Below, piece by piece: positions 1 through 8,901 of a stretch of 54,520 nt of DNA (positions are counted from its first letter, which is position 1; each line of letters starts with the position of its first letter). The DNA comes from Roseivirga sp. UBA6061 (lineage in GTDB: Bacteria > Bacteroidota > Bacteroidia > Cytophagales > Cyclobacteriaceae): assembly GCA_002427745.1 (NCBI GenBank), contig DIYF01000130.1, positions 12,662 to 67,181 of the forward strand, in the 5' to 3' direction. The notes beneath the pieces were generated by a model that ran no database searches, had not been told where the DNA came from, and was given only the letters and a program-made list of their open reading frames with translations. The position numbers were made by a program, and so were the translations under genes.

Positions 1-1619
1 TCGCGCTGGAACCCCTGACAGATATTCATTTGGATGAAGAAACCGGGCCTGGCGGACTGGTGAGTGAGAGTACCTTAAATGGCATGCAGGTGATTGCTAT
101 CATCCTTATTCTTACCGCAGCTATCAATTTCGTAAACCTGGCCACGGCCCAATCTGTGAAAAGGGCGAAGGAAATTGGCATCAGAAAGGTTTTGGGCAGC
201 AACAAATCCCACCTGGTGATTCAGTTTCTGGGTGAAGTGTTTTTGATTACCTCTGCCTCCGTGATTTTGTCGCTGGGTCTGAGTGAGGGAGCACTGATTA
301 AACTGGAACCGCTTTTGGGCTATGATCTTGGTCTCAACTTACTGGCAGAGCCCGGTATCATCTTTTTTCTGTTAGGATTGATTGTCGCAGTGACGATGCT
401 GGCTGGTTTTTATCCGGCCATGGTGCTGGCAAACTATAATCCGGTTCATGCCATCAAGAACAGTAGTATGAACAGGGCAACCGGACAAGGACTCTCGGTG
501 AGACGGGTGCTGGTAGTGGCACAGTTCTTTATCTCTCAGATACTGATCATCGGTACCCTGGTAATTGTTTTTCAGATGAGTTTTATCCAGAATAAAGAAC
601 TGGGTTTTGATACAGAGGCGATTCTTACCTTCAGTATCCCGGAGCGTACGGCTGAGAAAATGAGCCTGCTCAAAAGCCGACTGGCCGGTATTTCAGGAGT
701 GGGAGAGACCAGCTTCTACCTGGCTTCTCCGGGTGGTGCCAATACCAATAACATAGACGACATCAAGAATCCCGATAATGCTGAAGAGACTTTCAATGCC
801 AATCGCAAGAATGTAGACCATAACTACGCAAATCTGTTCGATTTGGAATTGCTGGCAGGAGAATTCTACAGAGAAGAATCTCCCGGAGACAGAACTGTTC
901 TGAACCGCAAATTCACTGAGCAATTAGGATACACTGATCCTCAGCAGGCGGTAGGACAGCGTTTTGAGACCCGCTGGGGGCAAACCTATATCATCAATGG
1001 CGTGGTGGAAGATTTCCATAACCTGGCCCTTTGGTCGGGCATGGAGCCTGTGTATATGATGAGCGGGCCGAGCCAGTATTTTGAAGGTGGCGTAAAGCTC
1101 AGAATTGATGAAGGCTATAAGCAGGCCATTGCACAAATAGAAAGCATCTGGAATGATGTGTTCACAGAAGATGTATTTACCTACCAGTTTCTGGATGAGC
1201 GCATCGCTCAGCAATATGAGTCAGAGCAGCAGATATCAGGCTTGTTACAGGTGTTTGCCGGTCTGGCGATTTTCATCGGTTGCTTAGGACTATACGGTCT
1301 GGTGTCTTTCATGGCAAATCAGAAAGTAAAAGAGATCGGTATTCGCAAGGTTCTGGGAGCCACTGTTACCGGTATCATCAACATTTTCTCCAAAGAAGTG
1401 CTGGTTCTCCTGGGCATTGCCTTCCTGCTGGCCGGCCCGGTAGGCTATTATGCCATGAAGGTCTACTACCTCGATAACTACGTGTACAGTATTTCCATTG
1501 GCCTGCCTGTGTTTGCTGTAGCCATTGTGGCCACGGTTATCATCGCAGCCGGTACTGTAGGCTTCAGAGCCTTTAAAGCAGCTACGGCCAATCCAATTAA
1601 AGCATTAAGAGACGACTAA
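1..1619 (+). CDS. ABC transporter permease, duplicated MacB/FtsX type (array gene 1, 5'-truncated)
   Basis: The open frame runs in from the left edge: codons from base 3 read A-L-E-P-L-T-D-I-H-L, the usual end of the first periplasmic domain, so the ATG at 30 is internal and not the start. TM1 and most of domain 1 are missing. Visible are TM2-4 with KEIGIRKVLGS at 168-200, TM5 (around 500-580), a second periplasmic domain with GVVEDFHNLAL, and TM6-8 with KEIGIRKVLGA at 1329-1361. It ends ANPIKALRDD. It belongs to type I, with genes 2-4, 9 and 10. The function is inferred only as an envelope ABC permease; the substrate and the partner ATPase are unknown. Confidence 0.93.
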   Translation, partial: ALEPLTDIHLDEETGPGGLVSESTLNGMQVIAIILILTAAINFVNLATAQSVKRAKEIGIRKVLGSNKSHLVIQFLGEVFLITSASVILSLGLSEGALIKLEPLLGYDLGLNLLAEPGIIFFLLGLIVAVTMLAGFYPAMVLANYNPVHAIKNSSMNRATGQGLSVRRVLVVAQFFISQILIIGTLVIVFQMSFIQNKELGFDTEAILTFSIPERTAEKMSLLKSRLAGISGVGETSFYLASPGGANTNNIDDIKNPDNAEETFNANRKNVDHNYANLFDLELLAGEFYREESPGDRTVLNRKFTEQLGYTDPQQAVGQRFETRWGQTYIINGVVEDFHNLALWSGMEPVYMMSGPSQYFEGGVKLRIDEGYKQAIAQIESIWNDVFTEDVFTYQFLDERIAQQYESEQQISGLLQVFAGLAIFIGCLGLYGLVSFMANQKVKEIGIRKVLGATVTGIINIFSKEVLVLLGIAFLLAGPVGYYAMKVYYLDNYVYSISIGLPVFAVAIVATVIIAAGTVGFRAFKAATANPIKALRDD

Positions 1620-1631
1620 AACCATAGAAGA

Positions 1632-4019
1632 ATGATCAGGAATTATCTCATTAGCGGACTGCGTAACATCGCCAGAAACAAGGCGAATACAGCAATCAAT
1701 ATTCTCGGACTGACCCTGGGTATTACCTGTTCACTGGTATTGTTCCTGGTCATTCGATATGAATCGAGCTTTAATCATCACTTTGCTGATGTCGACAGAA
1801 TTTACAGAATCACTTCTGAATATGTGTCAGAGGAAGGCAGGGGGGAAACTGCCAGCATGCAATTCCCATTCGTCAATGCCTTTAACACCGCTTTTCCGGA
1901 AGTGCCGATCACCTTTATCCATGGCAACATTCCGCCCAAGTCATTTTACGTGGCTGAGGATGGAGAAAGGATTCGCTTTCAGGAGTCGAGCCGACATATA
2001 GCCCTGGTACATCCGGCTTATTCTCAGGTGTTTTCACACCAGTGGCTGGCAGGAAATCCTGAAACAGCATTGAATGACGTCAATACAGTAGTAATGACGC
2101 GAACCAAGGCAATGAAGCTCTTTGGACGCCTGGATGTGGTAGGGGAGGTCATCGGGCACGATGATAAGGCCGACTTACTGGTAACCGGAGTGATCGAAGA
2201 CTATCCAAAGACAACGGATCTTCCGATAGATTTTCTGATTTCCATAGAAACCAACGATCAGTACCAGGAGAATAAGGCAGATGCCTGGGGAGGCAACTAC
2301 TCAGGAGTGAACGCCTTTATCAAACTGCCAGAGAATATGACAGAAGAGGCTATGGAGGCCCGCCTGGAGGGCTTTGATGAGACCTATTCAGGCCGTGAGC
2401 TTGTCCGTTTGTTACAGCCTGTCACTGAAGTACACTATGCTGAAGGAATGGACAACTATGGTGGCAAGACCATGAGTAAAACCAAGCTTTGGGCTATCGG
2501 TATCATCGGGGCGCTCTTATTGGTGGCTGCCTGCATCAACTTTGTGAACCTCAATACAGCCCTGGCGGTGAGAAGATCTAAGGAAGTAGGCATTCGCAAA
2601 GTGCTGGGTAGTAGCAGAAAGCAGCTGTTGTTTCAGTTTATGGGAGAGACTTTTATGATCACCTTCCTGGCGCTGATGATCTCCTTCGGGGCCACGGAGC
2701 TGGCCCTGATCAACCTGAGAACCCACCTCGGAATAGACCTGGACTTCAATATCTTCAAAGATGGTGTGGCGGCTCTTTTTCTCACAGGTGCCTTTCTCTT
2801 TGCCGTATTGTTTTCCGGACTGTACCCGGCCATCATCCTGGCATCATATAAGCCCATAGCTGCACTGAAAAACAGCATTACGGCTACTAACCCGGGACGC
2901 ATTTCCATGCGCAAGGTGCTGGTGACCAGTCAGCTCATGATTTCTCAGGCCCTTATCATTTGCACCATCATTGTGGTGAGGCAGATGGACTATTTCTACA
3001 ATGCGCCACTCGGTATTGATAAAGAGTCGGTACTGGAATTCAGAGTACCAGGTGGAGAAGTTGAAAAGCATAAACTCTTCAAAGAAAGGGCCATCCAGAT
3101 TCCAGGTGTGGAAAATGTGACCATGGCCAGCACCGGAGCCATCTCCAATAGCCTCTGGGTGGGACCTTACGAACTCACTTTGAATGGTGAGGTGACAAAA
3201 AGACCCGGAACCCAAATCAAGTTCGTAGACAAAGATTTTCTACCCACCTATGGCCTTGAGCTGCTGGCGGGTGATAATGTGATCGAAAGAGACAGCTCTT
3301 ACACTTTCCTGGTAAACGAAAAACTGGTGAGGGACCTGGGCATGGAAGATTACAGTGAAATACTGGGCAAACCCATCACTTTCTGGGGGAATAAAGGCTT
3401 TGTGACCGGGGTAGTGAGCAATTATAACACCCAGTCTCTTCACAGCGAGATACAACCTGTAGTAATGGTATACGGAGCCGGATATGCTACCGGAGCCATA
3501 CGATTTAATACTTCAGACCTCAAACCTATGATGGCGAGTCTGGAAGGTGTTTACAATGAGATTTTCACAGAGAATGATTTCAATGCAAAGTTTCTTGACG
3601 ATACCATTGTGAGTTTTTACGAAGAAGAAAAAAAGGCTTCTCAGCTGTTTCAGATAGCAGCGGCAGTAGCCATTTTCATAGGCTGTATAGGCATGGTCGG
3701 ACTGATCTCCTATGTGGCCGGCAGAAAAGTTAAAGAAGTGGGGGTACGAAAGGTGCTGGGAGCGAGCGTGGCTAATATAATTTTGCTTTTTTCCCGACAG
3801 TTTTTCGCCCTCACTTTAATCGGCTTTGCCATTGCGGCCCCTATTGCCTGGTACATTATGAATGGCTGGCTGCAGAACTTTGAGAACAGAGTAAGCATGG
3901 GAATAGGGGTATTTGCCAGCGGCCTGCTCGTCACGGTGGTACTGGTCATTATGTCTACCGGCTACAGAGCCTGGCATTCTGCCAGCGTTAACCCGGCCAA
4001 ATCACTCAGGTCAGAATAA
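1632..4019 (+). CDS. ABC transporter permease, duplicated MacB/FtsX type (array gene 2, type I)
   Basis: 795 residues, 12 bp after gene 1. TM1 lies at about 21-43, TM2-4 at about 285-407, TM5 at about 429-455 and TM6-8 at about 670-779. The cytoplasmic motifs are KEVGIRKVLGS at residue 317 and KEVGVRKVLGA at 701, 384 residues apart. The domain-2 signature is altered to GVVSNYNTQSL, where most relatives have DFH. Its second FtsX domain reads S-Y-V-A-G-R-K in place of the F-M-A-N-Q-K of genes 1, 3 and 4. The C-terminus is VNPAKSLRSE. The ATG at 1632 gives the standard M-I-R-N-Y-L opening. Membrane permease identity is secure; the transported molecule is unknown. Confidence 0.93.
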   Translation: MIRNYLISGLRNIARNKANTAINILGLTLGITCSLVLFLVIRYESSFNHHFADVDRIYRITSEYVSEEGRGETASMQFPFVNAFNTAFPEVPITFIHGNIPPKSFYVAEDGERIRFQESSRHIALVHPAYSQVFSHQWLAGNPETALNDVNTVVMTRTKAMKLFGRLDVVGEVIGHDDKADLLVTGVIEDYPKTTDLPIDFLISIETNDQYQENKADAWGGNYSGVNAFIKLPENMTEEAMEARLEGFDETYSGRELVRLLQPVTEVHYAEGMDNYGGKTMSKTKLWAIGIIGALLLVAACINFVNLNTALAVRRSKEVGIRKVLGSSRKQLLFQFMGETFMITFLALMISFGATELALINLRTHLGIDLDFNIFKDGVAALFLTGAFLFAVLFSGLYPAIILASYKPIAALKNSITATNPGRISMRKVLVTSQLMISQALIICTIIVVRQMDYFYNAPLGIDKESVLEFRVPGGEVEKHKLFKERAIQIPGVENVTMASTGAISNSLWVGPYELTLNGEVTKRPGTQIKFVDKDFLPTYGLELLAGDNVIERDSSYTFLVNEKLVRDLGMEDYSEILGKPITFWGNKGFVTGVVSNYNTQSLHSEIQPVVMVYGAGYATGAIRFNTSDLKPMMASLEGVYNEIFTENDFNAKFLDDTIVSFYEEEKKASQLFQIAAAVAIFIGCIGMVGLISYVAGRKVKEVGVRKVLGASVANIILLFSRQFFALTLIGFAIAAPIAWYIMNGWLQNFENRVSMGIGVFASGLLVTVVLVIMSTGYRAWHSASVNPAKSLRSE

Positions 4020-4030
4020 AACAACCGAAA

Positions 4031-6457
4031 ATGTTAAAGAATTACATCACCACCGCTTTCAGAAACCTGCTTCGCAACAGGGCCTATACGCTGATCAATA
4101 TCCTGGGGCTGTCTCTGGGAATCGGGGCTGCACTGGTACTGTTCAAGATCGTCATATTCGAAAAGAGCTTTGATGAGCATCATACCAACTATGACCAGAT
4201 CTACCGCTTTGTGAAGGAAGAGGTGAATACAAATAATACGGAGAAAAAGCCTGGCGTGCCCAACCCTTTCAAAGAGGCTTTTATGAACGATTACTCTGAA
4301 TTTGGTTTAGCCGCCAGGACCTTTTACACAGGAGACGGGCAGATCAGCGTTAAGGCTGCCAATGGCCAGTTTCAGCACTTTCAGGTGGAGGAAGGGCTGA
4401 CATTTGCCGATGACGATGTGTTCAGAATATTCGATTTTGAGTTGCTGCTTGGTAACAAAACCAATCCTCTGGCCAACCCGAAAACAGCTGTGATTTCGGA
4501 ATCCGAAGCCATGAAGCTGTTTGGTGTAAACAAGGCCGGCCTTGATGAAGTAATAGGTAAGGAGCTCAGGGTGGACAATGAGCTGTCGGTTACGATTACC
4601 GCAGTGATGGCCGATCAGCCTGAGAATACCATGCTGCCTTTCTCGATTATGATTGAGTACGATGCTCTGGATGGTTTCTTTGACTTTTTCGATAAAGAAA
4701 ACTGGTTTTCTACCAGCTCAAATGCCCATGTATACCTGCTGAAGCCGGAGAATGTAACGGCTGAGCAGATTAGTGAGGTATTGCCTGCCTTTGGTGACAA
4801 ATACCTGGACGATGAGGCTTCTTCCACCAATTTCTACCTGCAGAAGTACAGTGACATCCATTTTCAACCGGAGTATGGTGCCTATAACGATCGGGTAGTG
4901 GCTGAAGATTTTCTGTTGATTCCCTTATTAGTGGCTGTATTTCTGATACTCACAGCCTGCGTGAATTTTATCAACCTGGCTACAGCTCAGGCAGTAAAAA
5001 GGTCCAAAGAGGTAGGGATCAGAAAGGTATTGGGAGGCCAGAAACAGCAGCTGGCCCTTCAGTTTATGGGAGAGACATTCTTCCTTACTCTGATCTCTGT
5101 GATTCTTGCCCTGGGTATGGCCGAGCTGGCATTGAATATGATGCCCGAGGTGATTGGTTATGAGCTTTCTCTTAACCTGCTGAACGACCTGCAACTGCTG
5201 GGGCTCGTGGGGGTAGTTACCCTGGGGGTTACCCTGCTGGCAGGTACCTATCCAGCCTTGATTCTTTCTTCACTAAAGCCCGCTATGGCCCTCAAAGGGA
5301 AGGGACAATCTGCTATGGCAGGCAAGGTGTATTTACGGAGAGGTCTGGTGATTGTGCAGTTTCTGATTTCTCAGGTATTAGTCATTTGTACCCTGGTGGT
5401 CATCTCTCAGATGGACTACTTTCACAATGCCGACCTGGGTTTCAGGCGTACTTCCATCATCAATTTCGGACTTCCTGAACCTGATGCTGCCAGGGTGAGT
5501 CTTCTGAGATCCGAGTTGGGGCGCAACGCACGTATTTCCCATGTTTCCTTCGCCTTTAGTAGTCCCAGAAGTACATCCAACATAGGTTCAAGCTTTAACT
5601 ATGCCCCGCTCAAAAGCGAGAATGATTACGATATGTCGGCCAAGATTATCGATGAGAACTTTGTGCCTTTATACGACATCAGGTTACTGGCAGGCAGAAA
5701 CCTGACGGCCGGAGATACCACCTTCCAGAATGCACTGGTATCAGAAACGGTAATTGACATTATGGGCATCAGCGATCCTGAGGAGGCTATAGGTGAAACG
5801 ATTGAGACAGGCTTTGGCGGACCGAAGAGAATTGTAGGGGTATTCAATGATTTTCACTCCAACACATTGCGGGAGAGCATGACTCCCCTGATCATGATCA
5901 ACGCACCCGATTATTACTACCAGGGCTCGATTCGCTTCGAAGGCGATGAGGCGCAGTCTAAGGATGTACTGGCTGAACTGGAACGTGTCTGGTCCGCTCA
6001 GTTTCCCGACTTTATTTTCGATTATGAGCTGTACTCCGAATCACTCAAAGAAGACTACGAGGAGGAGGCCAGTATGCTGGATTTGTTTAAGCTGTTCTCC
6101 GGTATTGCCATCATTATCGGTTGCCTGGGGCTGTACGGACTGATCTCGTTTATGGCCAACCAGAAGACCAAGGAAATTGGTGTAAGAAAAGTATTGGGAG
6201 CCTCTATCGGACAAATCCTCAAACTCTTCTCTAATGAGCTTTTAATGCTCATTACTATCTCATTTCTGTTGGCAGTACCTATCGGCTACTACCTGATGAG
6301 GGGTTGGCTGCAGGACTTTGAATACAGTATCAATATCAGCATCTGGGTATTTGTGATTGCTGTGGGCTTTACCCTGGTGGTAAGCGGTGTCACCACAGGT
6401 TTCAGATCACTGAAGGCCGCTACGGCCAATCCGGTTGATTCATTAAGGTCAGAATAA
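4031..6457 (+). CDS. ABC transporter permease, duplicated MacB/FtsX type (array gene 3, type I)
   Basis: 808 residues, 11 bp after gene 2. This gene and gene 4 have the same length and the same motif positions (residues 326 and 714), so they are the closest neighbours in this part of the array. The first cytoplasmic motif ends KVLGG, with Gly where most have Ser or Ala, a change shared only with gene 4. Domain 1 opens S-F-D-E-H-H-T-N-Y-D-Q-I-Y-R and domain 2 carries GVFNDFHSNTL. The protein ends ANPVDSLRSE, identical to gene 4. Synonymous positions have drifted a lot between genes 3 and 4, so the duplication does not look recent. Confidence 0.93.
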   Translation: MLKNYITTAFRNLLRNRAYTLINILGLSLGIGAALVLFKIVIFEKSFDEHHTNYDQIYRFVKEEVNTNNTEKKPGVPNPFKEAFMNDYSEFGLAARTFYTGDGQISVKAANGQFQHFQVEEGLTFADDDVFRIFDFELLLGNKTNPLANPKTAVISESEAMKLFGVNKAGLDEVIGKELRVDNELSVTITAVMADQPENTMLPFSIMIEYDALDGFFDFFDKENWFSTSSNAHVYLLKPENVTAEQISEVLPAFGDKYLDDEASSTNFYLQKYSDIHFQPEYGAYNDRVVAEDFLLIPLLVAVFLILTACVNFINLATAQAVKRSKEVGIRKVLGGQKQQLALQFMGETFFLTLISVILALGMAELALNMMPEVIGYELSLNLLNDLQLLGLVGVVTLGVTLLAGTYPALILSSLKPAMALKGKGQSAMAGKVYLRRGLVIVQFLISQVLVICTLVVISQMDYFHNADLGFRRTSIINFGLPEPDAARVSLLRSELGRNARISHVSFAFSSPRSTSNIGSSFNYAPLKSENDYDMSAKIIDENFVPLYDIRLLAGRNLTAGDTTFQNALVSETVIDIMGISDPEEAIGETIETGFGGPKRIVGVFNDFHSNTLRESMTPLIMINAPDYYYQGSIRFEGDEAQSKDVLAELERVWSAQFPDFIFDYELYSESLKEDYEEEASMLDLFKLFSGIAIIIGCLGLYGLISFMANQKTKEIGVRKVLGASIGQILKLFSNELLMLITISFLLAVPIGYYLMRGWLQDFEYSINISIWVFVIAVGFTLVVSGVTTGFRSLKAATANPVDSLRSE

Positions 6458-6464
6458 TACTACT

Positions 6465-8891
6465 ATGCTCAAGAACTTCTTTGTTACCGCGTTTCGTAAT
6501 CTGCTCAGGAATAAGACCTATACCTTCATCAATATTTTTGGGCTGGCGCTGGGTATCAGTTCTGCGCTGGTACTCTTTAAGTTTATCAACTATCACAAGA
6601 GCTTTGATACTTTTCACAGCAATTACGATCAGCTCTATCGCTTTGTAAGACATGAGATTTCTGCCAACAGTGTCGACAAGGACATGGGCTTACCGGTGCC
6701 TTTTGCGAAAGCCTTTACCAATGATTACCCCGATGTGGGCGAAGTAGCCATTGTGCAATACGCCAAAGAGGGGCAATTCACAGTAACCAATGAGCTGGGT
6801 GATCAGACCAAGTACAGAGAAGAAGGGGGAGTAGCTTTTGTAGAAACTTCCTTTTTCAGGTTGTTTGATGTGACCTTATTGGCTGGCAATAAGGAAACGG
6901 CACTTGAAAATCCCGGCCATGTGATTCTGAGTGCTTCTCTGGTAAAGAAATACTTTGGCTACACAGGAACCAATGTGGCTACTGCTTTGGGCAAGGCTCT
7001 CAAATTTGATAACAAAGTTGACCTGATTGTTTCGGGGGTTATGGAAGACATGCCCGAAAACACAGACCTGCCGATAGAGGCACTGGTCACTTTTGCTCAG
7101 GCAGATACTGTTTTTCCGCTATTTGATGAGAATCACTGGGGCAGTGTAAGCTCAAGTACCAATGTCTATCTGCTCAAAAATGAGGCGGTAAAAGAAGAGT
7201 CCATAGAGGCAATGTTGATGGAGCTGGTAGACAAGTATCTGGCTGATGAATCTGAGACTGAAGAGTTTTATCTACAGCCGATGAGCGATGTTCATTTCAA
7301 TCCGGAATATGATACCCAAACGGGGGAAATCATCAGCTCTCAGTTGCTTTGGGGTTGTGCCATTACAGGTATCATATTAATCCTTACGGCCTGTATCAAC
7401 TTTATCAACCTGGCTACAGCACAGGCCGTGAAACGGGCCAAAGAAGTAGGAGTACGCAAAGTAATGGGAGGCAGCAAAACTCAGCTGACAGCTCAGTTTA
7501 TGAGCGAAACCTTTGTGATTACTCTGATTTCGGTTCTGCTTTCTCTGGGAATTGCCGAGCTGGTACTTAACAGGCTCGACTGGCTGGTGGATTATGAGCT
7601 CACGCTTGACCTGGTTCAGGATTCTGTTATGTTGGTTTATCTGGGTATCATCATCGTCACAGTTACCTTATTAGCCGGTCTGTATCCATCCTTTGTGCTT
7701 TCATCGCTCAACCCTGTGGCTGCGATGAAGCGCAACCGAACAGCCGGTATTTCCGGAAAGTTCAACCTGCGAAGAGGCCTGGTAATCGGTCAGTTCTTTA
7801 TTTCGCAGTTTCTGATCATCTGTACCCTGGTGGTCATTACGCAGATGAAGCATTTCTATGAAGCCGACATGGGCTATACCCGCGAATCGATCGTGAGCTT
7901 CAATATGCCTGAGCCCGGTACCCGGGTAGGACAGCTTTTGAGAAACAGGCTATCGGCCATTCCCAATATCGAAGCACTGAGTTTTCATGTAGGCTCACCC
8001 TTATCTCAAAACAACCTGGGCTCTAACTTTAACTATGATCCTCTGGCCAACGACACGGATTTTGATGCACAGTTCAAGGTAATCGATGATCATTACCTGG
8101 ATCTTTTTGACCTGGAGCTACTGGCCGGTGAAAATCTGTCGGCAACCGATACTTTGCTGAAAAAGGCCCTGGTCACAGAGAAAGTGGTACGTATGCTCGG
8201 TTTTGAGAGCTCAGAAGAAGCTGTAGGCGTAAAGGTCAGAACCGGTTTTAATGGCCATAAGACCATCGTAGGGGTAGTAAAAGACTTTCATGCCTACTCT
8301 TTGAAAACAGAGATTAAGCCACTCTTTCTTATCGGCTATCCTGGATTCAACTATGAGGGAGCCATCCGCTTTGTGGGAGATGAGGCCAGTTATAAAAGCA
8401 CCCTGGCGGCTGTACAGCGAGAGTGGAGCGAGGTTTTTCCTGAGTACACTTTCGAGCCTTATCTCTTTGAAGATCGCATTGCTGAGAACTACGAGCAGGA
8501 AGCCGATACGCTCACTCTCTTTCAGATTTTTTCAGGTATAGCCATCTTCATTGGCTGTCTGGGGCTGTATGGCCTGGTAGCTTTTATGGCCAATCAAAAG
8601 ACCAAAGAAATAGGAGTGCGAAAGGTACTCGGAGCCTCTGTCACCCAGATCATTTCGATTTTCTCCAAAGAGTTACTTACCCTCATTGCTGTATCATTTC
8701 TCATTGCCGCACCGGCCGGCTACTATGTGATGACACAGTGGTTGCAGGACTTTGAATACAATATTTCCATTGAAGTGTGGATGTTCCTGGTGGCCATCAC
8801 CTTCACCTTTATCATCGGAGGTTTTACCACGGGTTTCCGCTCGCTTCGCGCAGCCAAAGCCAATCCGGTAGACTCACTCAGAAGCGAATAA
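6465..8891 (+). CDS. ABC transporter permease, duplicated MacB/FtsX type (array gene 4, type I)
   Basis: 808 residues, 7 bp after gene 3, whose co-linear sister it is. The first FtsX motif is KEVGVRKVMGG at residue 326, with Met replacing the usual Leu. The second is KEIGVRKVLGA at 714. Domain 2 has the well-kept signature GVVKDFHAYSLKTEIKP. The region before TM6 is the usual acidic stalk (Y-E-Q-E-A-D-T-L), which in MacB-type proteins lies just outside the membrane. The start is ATG, with product opening M-L-K-N-F-F. Nothing in the sequence reveals its substrate. Confidence 0.93.
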   Translation: MLKNFFVTAFRNLLRNKTYTFINIFGLALGISSALVLFKFINYHKSFDTFHSNYDQLYRFVRHEISANSVDKDMGLPVPFAKAFTNDYPDVGEVAIVQYAKEGQFTVTNELGDQTKYREEGGVAFVETSFFRLFDVTLLAGNKETALENPGHVILSASLVKKYFGYTGTNVATALGKALKFDNKVDLIVSGVMEDMPENTDLPIEALVTFAQADTVFPLFDENHWGSVSSSTNVYLLKNEAVKEESIEAMLMELVDKYLADESETEEFYLQPMSDVHFNPEYDTQTGEIISSQLLWGCAITGIILILTACINFINLATAQAVKRAKEVGVRKVMGGSKTQLTAQFMSETFVITLISVLLSLGIAELVLNRLDWLVDYELTLDLVQDSVMLVYLGIIIVTVTLLAGLYPSFVLSSLNPVAAMKRNRTAGISGKFNLRRGLVIGQFFISQFLIICTLVVITQMKHFYEADMGYTRESIVSFNMPEPGTRVGQLLRNRLSAIPNIEALSFHVGSPLSQNNLGSNFNYDPLANDTDFDAQFKVIDDHYLDLFDLELLAGENLSATDTLLKKALVTEKVVRMLGFESSEEAVGVKVRTGFNGHKTIVGVVKDFHAYSLKTEIKPLFLIGYPGFNYEGAIRFVGDEASYKSTLAAVQREWSEVFPEYTFEPYLFEDRIAENYEQEADTLTLFQIFSGIAIFIGCLGLYGLVAFMANQKTKEIGVRKVLGASVTQIISIFSKELLTLIAVSFLIAAPAGYYVMTQWLQDFEYNISIEVWMFLVAITFTFIIGGFTTGFRSLRAAKANPVDSLRSE

Positions 8892-8901
8892 AGAAACTGT
8901 C

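Noticed and set aside
30..1619. ATG at 30 as the start of array gene 1
   Set aside because: The frame is open to the window edge and the codons before it encode conserved permease sequence, so the gene is truncated by the window.
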